A stretch of DNA of 64,000 bases from Rhizophagus irregularis (Eukaryota > Glomeromycota > Glomeromycetes > Glomerales > Glomeraceae): NCBI RefSeq assembly GCF_026210795.1, contig NC_089452.1, forward strand, positions 3,224,001-3,288,000. Reading direction: 5' to 3'. Below the pieces are notes generated by a model. That model was not told where the DNA came from and made no database searches. It was given only the letters and a program-made list of their open reading frames with translations. Positions 44,520 through 55,908 of this stretch are shown here, piece after piece. Each line of letters starts with the position of its first letter. Position 1 is the first letter of the stretch. The position numbers were made by a program, and so were the translations under genes.

Positions 44520-45782
44520 AAGAATTCTAGTTGAATTCTACAAATATTTTATCATCATATCCCTTAATAATTAAATTCTTTTTATTATTTTCGGTTTTAT
44601 TATTCTACCCTATTTTTTTTTCTTTATTTTCTTTATTTTTATTATGTATTTATATTAATTTTTAAAAAAAAGAGTTGACCTTTTTTTTTGTAATTTTACA
44701 TCCTTTCTAGAAAATTTTGTACTTAATAATAAAATTTAAAAAAAAAGATTTCTTGTTTTATATAAATAACTATCAATTAACATAAAAAAAAAAAGGTCTC
44801 AAAAATTTACAAGTGTATATAAAATTTAGATTCATTTCACGAAAATTTCTATTTCAATTCATGATAAGATCATAAACACTGATGATTTGGCTCAAATCAA
44901 GCCTGACTTTCAAACACTCAACATTAATAAATCTTGTGAAAATGTGAAAATTAGTAAATTGTAGTTTCATCATTTCACAATGAAAAAGTCAATATTATTC
45001 TCAACAAGATAAATAAAATAATCAACCGTTCAACAACTATTATTCTTTCCTACGATTCAATACCAGAATATTGACCACTTCTTTAACATCAATTTCATCA
45101 TCGTCTGTGAATAGTCTGTAGGCTGTAGCGAAAAACATTGTAATGATCCATAAAACTTGTGAACGTGACGGTTTAATTAAGGTACGATGTTTTTAAAAAA
45201 ATTTCTTTTTGTAATCGGACATTTTTATATTCAGAGTCTTCCGCTTTGAATGATAAATTTAAAAAATCGTTCCCTTCATCTACGTAAAAAAATTTAACAC
45301 TTGTCAATATTCAGAAAATATTATAATGTGCAAGGGCTATTTCCTACATTTATCAATCCTTACCTCAGATGAGATTTTTTCAACCAATAATATTCAATAA
45401 TATATATAATATTAAATTTAAACCAATAGAAATACATTCAACCTTAATCATTTTTTTTTTTTCTAAATTGAAAAAGACGAAACAGTCAAAACACCAATAA
45501 ATTACTTATAAAACCAATCCAATTGTTAGAAATTGTTTTTGTTGCTATTTACTCAAATATGTGTTTGATACTAATATCCATTATTTGATAGTGATACTTG
45601 CGCTTTCGATAATCCAAATTCAACCTGAGTCCTGAGAGATCAATATATCAAGATTGATGTAATGAAATATTCAATGCATAATATGATAATGTAAAAAAAT
45701 GTAAAGTCCATATCCATATAAAGTATGATTAATTTAATAATAAATTATATAAAGAATAAAAGAGAAAAAAAAAGCAAGTTTC
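44520..45782. other. Intergenic region with a possible minus-strand exon
   Basis: Minus strand 45041-45195 reads LIKPSRSQVLWIITMFFATA then YRLFTDDDEIDVKEVVNILV and NRRKE followed by a stop. A hydrophobic segment followed by an acidic helix looks protein-like and could be the last exon of a small membrane protein, but no clear upstream exon or start was found. The rest is AT-rich with poly(T)/poly(A) runs. Confidence 0.3.
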
Positions 45783-46065
45783 CACTGGTAAAAAAATGAT
45801 TTATCCTACACATATCTTACACATATTGGGTACTTAAAATGTAGAAAATCATACACAAATAATACACATATCATACACATATCGGGTACTAATATATATA
45901 TCATACATATATCAGGTATCTGATAGGTATACTATATATATGTAACCCGATACCCCATGTGTATGATATGTGTATTATTCGTGTATGATTTTCTACATTT
46001 TGAGTACCCGATATATGTAAGATATGTGTAGGATATATGTAGGATAGACCATTTTTTTACCAGTG
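45783..46065. mobile_element. CACTA-like foldback MITE, copy 2, 3-bp duplication
   Basis: 283 bp with termini CACTGGTAAAAAAATG and CATTTTTTTACCAGTG, flanked by TTC on both sides (45780-45782, 46066-46068). CACTG terminus and 3-bp duplication fit the CACTA/EnSpm superfamily. The whole element can fold into one long hairpin. Confidence 0.88.
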
Positions 46066-47030
46066 TTCGTGTGAAAGAACATAGTAAAATAAATTTTATC
46101 TTTAACAAAATAGAGTGCAATCAAAAAAAAAAGTTATAAAATTAAAGTTCTGTAAATCATGTATTACGGACAATTTTAAAAATTTTTACGAACCCTCAAA
46201 AATACACAGCAGATTAAATCTCGATTTGATCATGTACATTAGAGAGAAATTTGTCACGCATATACATAATAAATGCAGTACATTTTTATTGGTAAAAGAA
46301 CTCTATTTTTTCTTTTTCTTAAAATAAGATCCGGTTGAAGATAGTACAATTATTAATTTGAAACTGAAATTGAATAAGAAAGATGTTTAAATGATTTAGA
46401 TAATATTGAATCAGAATAGTATAAAACTTTATCTTTGGTATTATTTCGACAAGAATCTATTTTACTTCGAATGTATTAAATATTCAAAGGTAAGTATAAA
46501 TTAACTTACCTTACAATGTGAATTTGATATAATAATTTTATCTGAATGGTTATTTATTTTTATCTTAGGTGAAACCCTTTACAATAGTAATAATATTCTA
46601 TCAATATATAACAAAGAGTATAAATAAATTAACCGAACTATCTACTTTAATGTAAAGCCATTATTTACTAATGTAAATCCACTAAAATACAACTGCTTCA
46701 TCTTGTAAATAGTATGTAAGCATTTATTTTTTGTATGTCAGGGTTGTACCCCAGCTTACTAGATTGTGACGTAACAAAAATCATAAAAGAAAATTTTTTT
46801 TCTAAATAAATTGCTATTAAAAGTTACTAGTTATGTGTAATTTTTGCTGCTCTGCAAGTTTACTTAGAGTGACAAAGGCAGTTTTAAATATCGTTATCGA
46901 CTTATTTGACAAAAATATTTTCTTTCGCTAAATCTATTTTGGAAATGACGTAAAATCAATTTATATGCAAAGTCAAAATCGACATTCAAACTCTTTTTCC
47001 GAATCCTAAGTAGAGCAGATGAAATTACAA
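46066..47030. other. AT-rich spacer
   Basis: No gene supported. A few short frames exist (for example 46115-46327) without protein-like composition. Confidence 0.4.
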
Positions 47031-47580
47031 CTACATTGTAAGTTTAAAAGCTTTTATGCCAAAGAAAAAAATCCTTAATGCCCTTTTTTTTAAATTGCCG
47101 CGCCATGAACCTGGCATACAAAAAAGTAGTGCAGACAGAATCGGGCACTTGAAATCTTGAATATTGCCAAAAGGTGCTTCGTTAGTATTTGAATTTATTG
47201 TGTTAGTATTTGAATCTATAGTATTTTTATCATGTTCATTTCCCGAAATCATTTTCTTAGAAATAACTATTATCTCCAGTTACATCTCTGGTTGAGAGAA
47301 GGTTTGCTATCGTTGATATCATACCTTAATTTTGCTATCTCAGCTTTAATCTCAGATTCGAGTTTAGTGGTAACTGCATTAGTCTTTTTCTCTTTAACTT
47401 AATAATCCACTATAGTTTTCTCTATCTCATTGCTTCTGGCTTTAAGCTCCCATCTCAAGTCTATTTTCTCAGCCTTAACATTAGTTCAGGAATCTCAGCA
47501 TTCTCCTTCCTAAGTTTGGCAATTTCAGCTAAGAGCTTGACATTTAATTCTCTTAGTTAATCAGTGGATTGCTTGTTTGA
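47031..47580 (-). pseudogene. Coiled-coil protein relic
   Basis: Minus-strand translation from about 47560 gives NVKLLAEIAKLRKENAEIPE, a frame change, NVKAEKIDLRWELKARSNEI with continued heptads, an in-frame stop, then VTTKLESEIKAEIAKLRYDI; it leads into an open frame 47031-47252 (Asn/Thr-rich linker, then CPILSALLFCMPGSW and a basic tail). Heptads of Leu/Ile with Glu/Lys indicate a coiled coil. One frame change and one stop in the coil make it a pseudogene. Similar traces at about 37017 suggest a repeated gene family. Function unknown. Confidence 0.45.
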
Positions 47581-48482
47581 TAATATTTTATATACAAGAT
47601 GGTATAGATAAAAAATGAGGTAATATCCTCATCAGAATTATTATTTTATTGATATAGAAAATAAATTACAAAATTCGATAATACATAAACTTATTTACAA
47701 AGTGAAATAGAGTTTCTATACTAATGCCTGTTGATGTTTTGTTCATATTAGCTATTTATATCACATTCCAACACTAACTCTAATCCAATTTCATTTGTTC
47801 CTAAAATTGATATTTGTGCATAGAACATGCAGATTCAGAAATAAATTAACAGCATTTGCCTTAGTAAAACTCATCTTTACTTAGCACTTTTTTAAAAAAA
47901 TTGAAAAACTAAGAAAAATATATGTGAAGTAGAAAGTTTATCAGTGTTCCCTACCTAATAAGGTCCTGAGCAAAAAAAATAGATATTAGCCTCTGCAAGC
48001 TCTGAATCGCTTCCTTGCTAATGTGAAAAAATATATTTCATTCATACCTTAATTGTGAAATGTTTTGTCCGTACTTCAATAATTTTTTCATTAACACTTC
48101 TTTCAAACTACGAGTAAAGAAAAAAGGAAAAATCTTTACATCATAGAGCGTTACTGCGCTTTATTAATTTATTTTTAATTAGTCAATACGGGTCATATAC
48201 ATCACATGATCGAACACTGGCTTTAAACATACCCAAATCCCAAATGGGCGTACAGCCACTCATGTGACCTAAAATGATGTAATATTAATTACCTTTTTTT
48301 AATAAATACCCTGAGAATTTGTCAGAGAATCAAAATCTAATTAATCATTTTTTTTTACTATGCTCTATATTATATATGTCACTACAAGCTACCAAAAGTT
48401 TATGCAAGAGTCTATCAATCTATAGTCACAATGTATTCAGAAAGGTATATAAAGTAAAAACTAATCGCTTCACAGGAACAAA
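47581..48482. other. AT-rich spacer
   Basis: No gene. 48170-48290 contains TCACATGATC and TCATGTGACC words similar to MITE ends elsewhere in the window, but I could not define an element. Confidence 0.35.
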
Positions 48483-48625
48483 ATGATGTTGTCACTTCAT
48501 TGTTTGATTCTAGGACAAGCTTCCGCAAAAAGTTTCACTGAAAACATTGGCAAGAAATATTATGACGATAGAAATGTTGAAATCGAATTTTCTAAATTGA
48601 GTGTTTCACACCTTAAAGAGATGCT
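48483..48625 (+). pseudogene. Crinkler (CRN) header fragment, truncated by a MITE
   Basis: Starts MMLSLHCLILGQASAKSFTE and continues through DDRNVEIEFSKLSVSHLKEM before running into a transposon end. The order LSLxCLILG ... VEIEF ... LKE is the start of the CRN ubiquitin-like header; the CLILGQ core is characteristic of arbuscular mycorrhizal fungal CRNs (recalled knowledge). No DWL-like region or C-terminal effector domain follows, so only about 47 residues remain. No activity is expected. Confidence 0.6.
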
Positions 48626-49404
48626 TAGAGTTCTGAATGGGTCAGGTCAGGTCAGGTTATATCAGGTTGTCTGTTTGACCTGACCTGACCTGAAACCTGA
48701 ACTTTTTTTTTTAATATAATATTATGAAAAAAAACGTTTTAGCAACGTTTTTTATTAAAATATTGAAAAAAAATATTGCAAAACGTTTTTTTTAATATAA
48801 CATTATGAAAAAAATGTTTTCGCAACGTTATTATTGAAATATCAAAAAAAAAACGTTACGAAACATTTTTTTAATATAATATTATGAAAAAACGTTTTCG
48901 CAACGTTTTTTTCTCGAAATATTGCGATTCAACATTTTTATATTAAAATCATATAAAAAAGTGAATCCCAATACTGCAATTCACTTTTTTTATATAGAAT
49001 TAATATAAAAAAAGTGAGTTGCGATATCGCAACTCACTTTTATTATATAAAATCAATATAAAAAAGTGAATCGCAATATCGCAACTCACTTTTATTATAT
49101 AAAATCAATATAAAAAAGTGAATCGCAATACCGCAACTCACTTTTTTTATATAGAATCTATATAAAAAAGTGAATCGCAATACCGCAACTCACTTTTTTT
49201 ATATAGAATCTATATAAAAAAGTGAATCGCAATACCGCAACTCACTTTTATTATATAGTAGAATCAATAGTTTCAGGTCAACAGGTCAATTAGGTCAGGT
49301 CAATCTTCATACCTGACCTGAATTTTTTTCAAAAATCTCATACCTGACCTGAATTTCAGGTCAGGTCAGGTTACCTGAATTTGGCTGACCTATTTGGAGC
49401 TCTA
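48626..49404. mobile_element. 779-bp hAT-like MITE with GGTCA-repeat ends
   Basis: Left end TAGAGTTCTGAATGGGTCAG and inverse right end TAGAGCTCCAAATAGGTCAG (about 15 of 20 alike), followed inward by runs of AGGTC on one side and GACCT on the other. No clear target duplication. The interior has two kinds of tandem repeats (AACGTTTT-type at 48720-48930 and the hairpin array at 48953-49255). Confidence 0.7.
48953..49255. repeat. Six tandem 52-bp units, each a hairpin
   Basis: Unit core AAAAAAGTGAATCGCAATA then CCGCAACTCACTTTTTTTAT: the GTGA...TCAC and GCGATATCGC arms pair. The GTGA landmark falls at 48961, 49014, 49066, 49118, 49170 and 49222, so spacing is 52-53 bp. The last four copies are nearly identical. 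TATATAGAATCTATATA between units is also palindromic. Confidence 0.9.
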
Positions 49405-49701
49405 ATATATGTATTATTTATCTTTATATAGATTCATTTATAATATGCTTTTCTATTTTGCAAAAAAGAGTAGAATGTTTTTATTTTACAGTTTCTACTT
49501 TTTAAATAAAAACTTATTATTATTCATATATTTTATTATATTAGTATTCTTTTAGACAAACTAGATAATAGATATAAAGAATTTGTATCCTTATATTTTA
49601 TCTGAAAATCTTTACTTTTAAATGAAATTTATGGTAAGTTTAATATTTCTTTATCCAGTTAATATAATATTTCTAGTAAGTTTATATAAAAAAAAGAGAT
49701 T
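49405..49701. other. AT-rich spacer
   Basis: No gene or signal identified. Confidence 0.4.
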
Positions 49702-49876
49702 TACCGTATTTGGCGGTAAATAAGCACCCTTTTTTTGCTATAGGGGTGCTTAGTTTTGGGGTACTTTTCTTGTGCTAGTAACTATGATCGTTTGTGCAAC
49801 AAATTAAATATGGTATGATACTTGCATTGCTCCCGGTACTCCTTGTAATGTGAGATAACGCGTACCTATTAAAATC

Positions 49877-51437
49877 ATGGTTGCTAAAACCACCAAATGT
49901 AGACGAGTTAGACAAGCTGCCAAATATGAACAAGATAAACTAGCTGTAAAACGTAAACGAGTTAGACTAGCCGCCAAATATGAACAAGCTAAACTAGCCA
50001 CCAAATGTAGACAATCTAAACGTAAAAAAGCTTCCACAAGCAAACGCAGTTCATACTCTATCAAGCAGAAAAAACAAGTTGTAGCTTACGCTAAGTCAAA
50101 CGGAAGAAATGAAGCGGCAAGGCATTTTCAACTTAACAGTAGTATGGTTGGTCATTAGATCAAAGCTAGCGAAAAGTGGACAACCGAGACAAGGAGATAC
50201 ACCATGAAAGTTAGTTCTGGCTGAAAAGCTTTTTATCCTGAAGCTGAAAAGAAATTATATAACTGGATTATTGAACAGTGAAAGCAGGGATTAGCTGTGA
50301 CCTATACAACTGCAAAAATTACCATGTTTAACATTTTGGAAGAACCAGAAATGATTGCGCTTTACGGTAATTCTACAGAAAAGTTTAAGGCATCATTTCG
50401 TTAGTTAACCTTGTTCATGAAAAGGTACAAATTGTCTTTGCGTCGACGTATAAAAATCTCCCAAAAACTTCTGAAGCAAACTGAAGAATTATTGGAAAAA
50501 TTTTAGCAATTCGTCACCCGCCTTAGAATTCAAAAGTCTTTCAAATTTAGTAATATTTTCAATATGGACGAGACTCCAGTTTGGTTTGATATGGTGAGAA
50601 ATTTCACTATTAACGCAATAGGTAATAAGACGGTTCATATTCGTGGAACAAGTAACGAAAAAAATTGCTTTACCATTGTCTTAATTTGCGCTGCCGGCAA
50701 GTTTCATTTTTTTACCTGATTTTACATGAAAATTTAAAAGATTCTCTTAAATTGTCAGTAAAATCAAAGGATTGTACTGGTTAATGATTAATTCTTCATT
50801 ACAGATGGAAGCAAGTTACCTCTGATCTGTATTTTTAAAGGAAAGAGGAAACCTCGTGGTGAACAATTTCCTGATGGCATTATAGTTTGGTTTCAAGAGA
50901 ACAGTTGGATAGATGCAAATATAATGAAAAAATTATATTGATTACCTTGTTGAGGAAGTTGATAAAACCGAGCTTCCAAAAATGATGGTATACTATTCCT
51001 TTAGGGGCCATTTGGAAGAGTCTGTGAAAAAGAAGTTTTGTGAAAATAGTTTCGATTTAGCGGTGATTTCAGGAGGATTGACAAGTATTTGTTAACCTCT
51101 AGATGTAGTAATAAATAAGTCGTTTAAAGACAATTTTCATAGGGAGTGGCACTTATGGATAGCAAATGGTGGTGCTAGACAAATCGCGGCTGGAAACCTG
51201 TGACGTGCTAGATTGAGTGAAGTTTGTGGGTAGGTAAAACGTTTGTGGAATAACATCTCTGATGAAGTAATTATTCGGTCTTTTAAAAAATGTGGAATAT
51301 CGAATTCTTGAATGAATTGGAAGATATAGAGAATAATGATGTTAATGAAATTATCAAAGAAGGAGACGAGGAACTTGTGATCGAAGTACATGAAAATTTG
51401 GTTGATACAGCAAGGCTACAAGCCAAGTATTTTTAAA
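49877..51437 (+). pseudogene. Pogo/Tigger-type DDE transposase relic
   Basis: Conceptual translation with many stops and several shifts follows the DDE_1 family: basic N-terminus with repeated AAKYEQ(D/A)KLA units, a helix-turn-helix segment (YSIKQKKQVVAYAKSNGRNE), a CENP-B-like region (FYPEAEKKLYNWIIEQ), MDETPVWFDM with the first catalytic Asp, a GNKTVHIRGT block, KLPLICIFKGKRKPRGEQFP, an IVWFQENSWIDANIM block, and near the end ISGGLTSI with PLDV...NKSFKDNF. The repeated 18-residue unit at the N-terminus (residues about 10-45) is unusual. Inactive. Confidence 0.8.
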
Positions 51438-51476
51438 TTGAATTTTTTTTAAAAATTAAAGTATTAATTGCAGCTC

Positions 51477-51589
51477 ATAATCATGTATTTTTCCTAAGAA
51501 AATTTCCGAAATTTTCGGAATTCCGTGCAATCCGAAAGTAAATAATTTTACCCCTGAGAATCACCCTTTTTGGATTTAAACTGTGGCTT
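51477..51589. repeat. Left 113-bp terminal inverted repeat
   Basis: Begins ATAATCATGTATTTTTCC. Contains an internal near-palindrome GAAAATTTCCGAAATTTTC and a GGAATTCC palindrome. Exact inverse copy at 55909-56021. Confidence 0.95.
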
Positions 51590-52035
51590 GTATGTTTATG
51601 TTTATCAAATATCTATTATATTGTTAAAATAAATACACACAGACCACATTCCTTTCGTGAGAAAGTAGATTTTACGATAACTAAGGAAAAGGAGGTAATA
51701 CTATGAAATTACTTTTTTTTAATACTTTGTAGCATGCTAATTTATCTTGATTTGCTTTTCATGACGCAATGAAAAAATGTCAATTTACTTTTTTAACGTA
51801 ATGAAAAAAATGTGAATTTACTTTTTTTTAATATTTCGTAATATGTTAAAATAACAAATCTAAAGATTTATTTTTGTACCTAAATAAAACCTGCTTTTAA
51901 AGTTTATAGCGCTATACTATAAATATGATAAATTTCTAATGCAAAAAATTTTTAACTTCGTAAAACTTTGTAAATTTATTTTACAAATTTACTGTATTTA
52001 CTATCGTTCGAATATTTTTATATAAACCAAATAAA

Positions 52036-52767
52036 ATGGAATCTATTACTGCTACAAATACTTTACACACTATTTTTAATTTTCTTGATAGAAATGATAT
52101 TACACTTAGCGAGGTTATTAATTATGGCGTTCAATTTGATAGCGCTGATATATTACCCAATAGTTTTGATATTAATGAAGAGTGGGATGATGATAAGCAA
52201 GATTACGAAGCAATGAAATTGCTCCCAGAAAAATATAAAGATTGTGTTTGTATAAGATCAACTCCCGATGGAAACTGCTTTTTTAATAGTGCTTCTTTAA
52301 TTGTATTTGGAAATGAAAATTTTAATATTCAGTTGCGATTAGCTGTAATGGTTGAATTAATGATACACTCCCAATTTTATTTGCAACAAAAAATTTTTGA
52401 ACAGGATATTATTTATCGGGAAGAAGCATTGAATAGTGGAAATAGTAGAATTATAAATAATAATTATGGTTTTAAGAAAGAGAGCGAATATATTTCAGAA
52501 TTAAAATTGATGTGTAAACCAAATTCCTGGAATTCTATGATAGCATTTTTTGGACTAGCATCGGTATTACATAGACCAATTGAGTCTCTTTTTCCAAATA
52601 CGAATAATAAATTTATGAACCAGATTTATAATCGCATAATTTTACCAAGACAAAATACGAAAGATTTGCCTAAATGTATTATTATGTGGAGTTCCTGTTC
52701 CGCAAAACAATTTCAAATGACTTACCAAGCAAATCATTTCGTACCAGTTTTTAAAAGAAAAAAATAA
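52036..52767 (+). CDS. OTU-like cysteine protease domain, N-terminal part of transposon protein
   Basis: 243-codon frame. The block STPDGNCFFNSASLIVFGNE (from residue 75; Asp78, Asn80, Cys81) is the OTU/vertnin catalytic-Cys motif, followed by the usual NIQLRLAVMVELMIH helix, the ASVLHRPIESLFP block, KCIIMWSS, and NHFVPVF with candidate catalytic His234. OTU enzymes cleave ubiquitin-type conjugates; here a role in the transposon life cycle is inference. The frame ends inside a 7-A run (52758-52764); skipping one base continues into a protein-like frame (FIQDLPFSQNNFIDLSIVKD) that leads towards the transposase. I therefore think this was the N-terminal domain of one fused protein. TATAAA sits at about 52019, just upstream of the ATG. 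Confidence 0.75.
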   Translation: MESITATNTLHTIFNFLDRNDITLSEVINYGVQFDSADILPNSFDINEEWDDDKQDYEAMKLLPEKYKDCVCIRSTPDGNCFFNSASLIVFGNENFNIQLRLAVMVELMIHSQFYLQQKIFEQDIIYREEALNSGNSRIINNNYGFKKESEYISELKLMCKPNSWNSMIAFFGLASVLHRPIESLFPNTNNKFMNQIYNRIILPRQNTKDLPKCIIMWSSCSAKQFQMTYQANHFVPVFKRKK

Positions 52768-55463
52768 TTTTATACAAGACTTACCATTCTCACAAAATAA
52801 TTTTATTGATTTATCTATCGTTAAAGATGATGAATTACTTGTTATGCAAAATTGTTTATCTATCGCTAAAGACAAAGAAGCCTGTTTATGATGAAATTAA
52901 GTGTGAAGATTATAATTATAATTTCCAATCGGTATATAATGATGATGATGATAATTATCAATCCTCTATCAAGAATGATCATCAATTGCAACCCGTTATT
53001 GAAAATGATAAAAGAAAACAAAATCAAAACTTAGCAGGATTATTTATGGGTATTGATAGTTCATTTATACCTAATGTTGAAAATATTAATGGCTATTTAA
53101 TTTATCAAGAAGCTAAAGATTTTCAATTTACAATTACTCGAAAAGATGCATTAGATAAATTAATTTTATGCGTTATTGATGATCAAGAACCCAATTATTA
53201 TTGGAGGTCGTGGCAAGTTAGCAATTATTATTTGGTTGAATTACTCAGAAAACAGTCAGAATTCCCACCACAAATATCCATAACTGTTAAAAAAACATAT
53301 GAATCAAACAAAATTCTAACAAAGTATTGTTATTGTGGTGGATGTAATATAAATGAAAAGGTTACGTTTAAAATAGCAATTAATAAACTTGATTTAATTA
53401 GTTCTGAAAATTTAGTCAATATTTCTGTAATATTTTCACTTAATAAAAACCAATGTAAGCACTTAGAAGGAAAAACATTTGGACAATGTCGTGGGTTATC
53501 TAGACAGAAATTAATGGAATTTGATTGTAAATCACCTCGTAATATTCGAAAGCAAATTTTATCAACTGTTAAAAGTGAAATTAGATATACTGGTAATCGA
53601 CAAGGTATACCATCAGCCAATTCTGCAAGGATGATCAATTCGGCTAAAAAAACAAACAAACAGCTAGGTTATAATTTATGTGAACGACTTCATGCAGCAA
53701 TTTTAGATATTAACAGAAAAGAAAAAGATGAATTTCTTAGAATAAATGGTTCAAAATCTGCAGTTAAACGCCGGATATGGGGCTTTATTCAAGAACCTAT
53801 TCAAACTCAACCATTATCAATACCAATATTTAATGAAGCTGCAATTGTTTACTATCATGATCGTATGCTGAAAATCCAGGAATTTTTCTAGATTATACGG
53901 GACAATTAGTAAAGTCAATTCCATATTGTCTCACAAGTATAAATAATACTACAGAAAATTACAAGAGAATCTTGAATGCATTTTTTACAATGCCATTATT
54001 AGGTAAAAAATCAGATGCGCCTCCAGTAGATGTATTTGAACTTGTAACTAATGATCTATCTGCTAATAATCTTCAGCATTATTTACACATTTACCGACAA
54101 AAAGAATTACAATTATTTAATTCTAATTCAGTTCCCTACTTAATAAATACTGATTGTGCACGTAATTTACTGGTTGCAGTATTAAAAGAATATAATAATG
54201 AAACTCCAGAACAATATTTTAATAGAATTATTAATACTATTATAACAAATGAAGAATTTGATAGTTCAAAAGTATTGGTTGGATGGTGTTATGGTCATGC
54301 TATAAGGGCAGTGCGCCATCACATTAGATCAAAGAAATTTACAATTGAAGAAGGTGGTAGTAGAGAAATTTTAGCAAAATTTGCTATGCGAGTATGGAAT
54401 TCAGTAAGAGTAAAAGAGAATATTGATGAAATAGAAAATGAAATAGATAGATGGGAATGGTTGATGATACAAAAAAATTTAGAATTAATTAATAAAAGGG
54501 TGTCGTTAATTAAAAAAAATAGATTTCGTGACAATTTTGGTGAAATAAGTTTACATGATTTGCCAAGTATAGATTTTGAATCAAATCAGAATCTCGAAGA
54601 TCTAGATTTAGCAGTATATCCACAAAATTTACCACTAAATTCTGACAAAATAAATAATACTTGGACGTATACTATTATGGGCGATCCTTTATTAAAAATC
54701 ATACAAAATTATAATAGTTACGAACTATTGATATTACAACTGGGTATAAATATTAATGTACAACTAGATATAACAACACAATCAATTATAAATCCTTTCT
54801 ATAGTATCAATTTAAAGAATTATCTAGAAAGATTTTGGTGGAAAACAATTATTTTGTGGAGTAACTTAATTCCAGCAATAAAAAACAGAACCAGGCGTAC
54901 AACAGCGACTGTTGAGGTAGAAAATAATATAGTTAAAAATTTTGATATTGGTAAAAAAAATCTCCCAATTGATGAATATATTTATGTTCGTACTCAAACC
55001 TTAAAATCAACACAAAACTTAATTGCTGAGAGGTTAATGTGTAGAAGGTAAAAGTTTTGCATCTTATTTAATAATAATGATAATAAAATAATTATTCTGA
55101 TACTAAATAATTATATAATCTAGTTTTGGCCAACAGAATCAAGATCAAAATGAATTGAACGAGCAATGGCAACCCAAAAAGAAACGAACTTTTACAAATG
55201 AAGAATCAAGAATAATAAAAAATTTTAAAATAGTTATGGATTATAGAAAAAATACTGATTCCCCAAGTCAATACAGAATAGCTCGTGAAATACGAGAAAT
55301 TTCAACACAAAATATCGGTTTTAATCAGTCTATGGTATCTCGTTTGTACAATGGTATTGATATTCCTAAATGTGATAGAACAATAACGGCAATTAACAAC
55401 TGGATTGATAAAGAGTTGGAAAAGAAGGAAAATCAAGAGAATTTAAATAGAGAAATTATCTAG
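52763..55463 (+). pseudogene. MULE-like DDE transposase, frame-disrupted continuation of the OTU protein
   Basis: Three frames join end to end: 52763 to about 52885, about 52870 to 53890, and about 53878 to 55047, then an intron 55048-55123 (GTAAAA...CTAG) and a last exon 55124-55463. Features in order: Cys/His DNA-binding module (YCYCGGC ... NKNQCKHLEGKTFGQCRG), possibly WRKY/FLYWCH-like; first candidate catalytic Asp in IFLDYTGQLVKSIP, lying right at a frame change (53877-53891, a 4-A run); second Asp in LINTDCARNLLVAV; a GWCYGHAIRAVRHHI block with the Cx2H pair seen in Mutator-type transposases; downstream acidic helices with several candidate Glu; a basic KKKR nuclear-localisation-like patch; and a C-terminal helix-turn-helix-like tail (QYRIAREIREIS ... 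GFNQSMVSRLYNGI). There is no internal nonsense codon apart from those caused by the shifts, so decay is slight. Confidence 0.65.
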
Positions 55464-55908
55464 AATTTTTGAGATAACGTTTATTACAATATTTTTTTTG
55501 TTGCGTTGCATTAATAAAATAAATGACTAAGTCTTTATTAAGACTAATTGTACATATACTTTATTAAATTAACAATTTTCTGATCTCCAATAAACAAACA
55601 AAATTCTAATATAAAATAATAAAAATAAATTGAGACGCGTCAAATAAAAAGAACCATACCTTAGAATGAACATTTCGCCCAGACAAATAAATTAAGGTGT
55701 CAGCAGAAACACTAAATTACGTAAAAAAACATAAGAGTAATGGCAATAATAAAATTTTGTATTTAAATATATATAAAACTAAATAAAAGTAAATAACTCA
55801 TGACCGAAATTTTTTTTTTTTTACTTCATATCGTACGAAAGAAAAAAAAATGTTGTACAGCTTTTTTTATTTAAACTGTTTATTTGGTTAATTAAATGTC
55901 TATACGCG

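Noticed and set aside
48953-49255. CRISPR-like array (six regular 52-bp units)
   Set aside because: Spacers are the same in each unit and the organism is a fungus; it is a tandem repeat.
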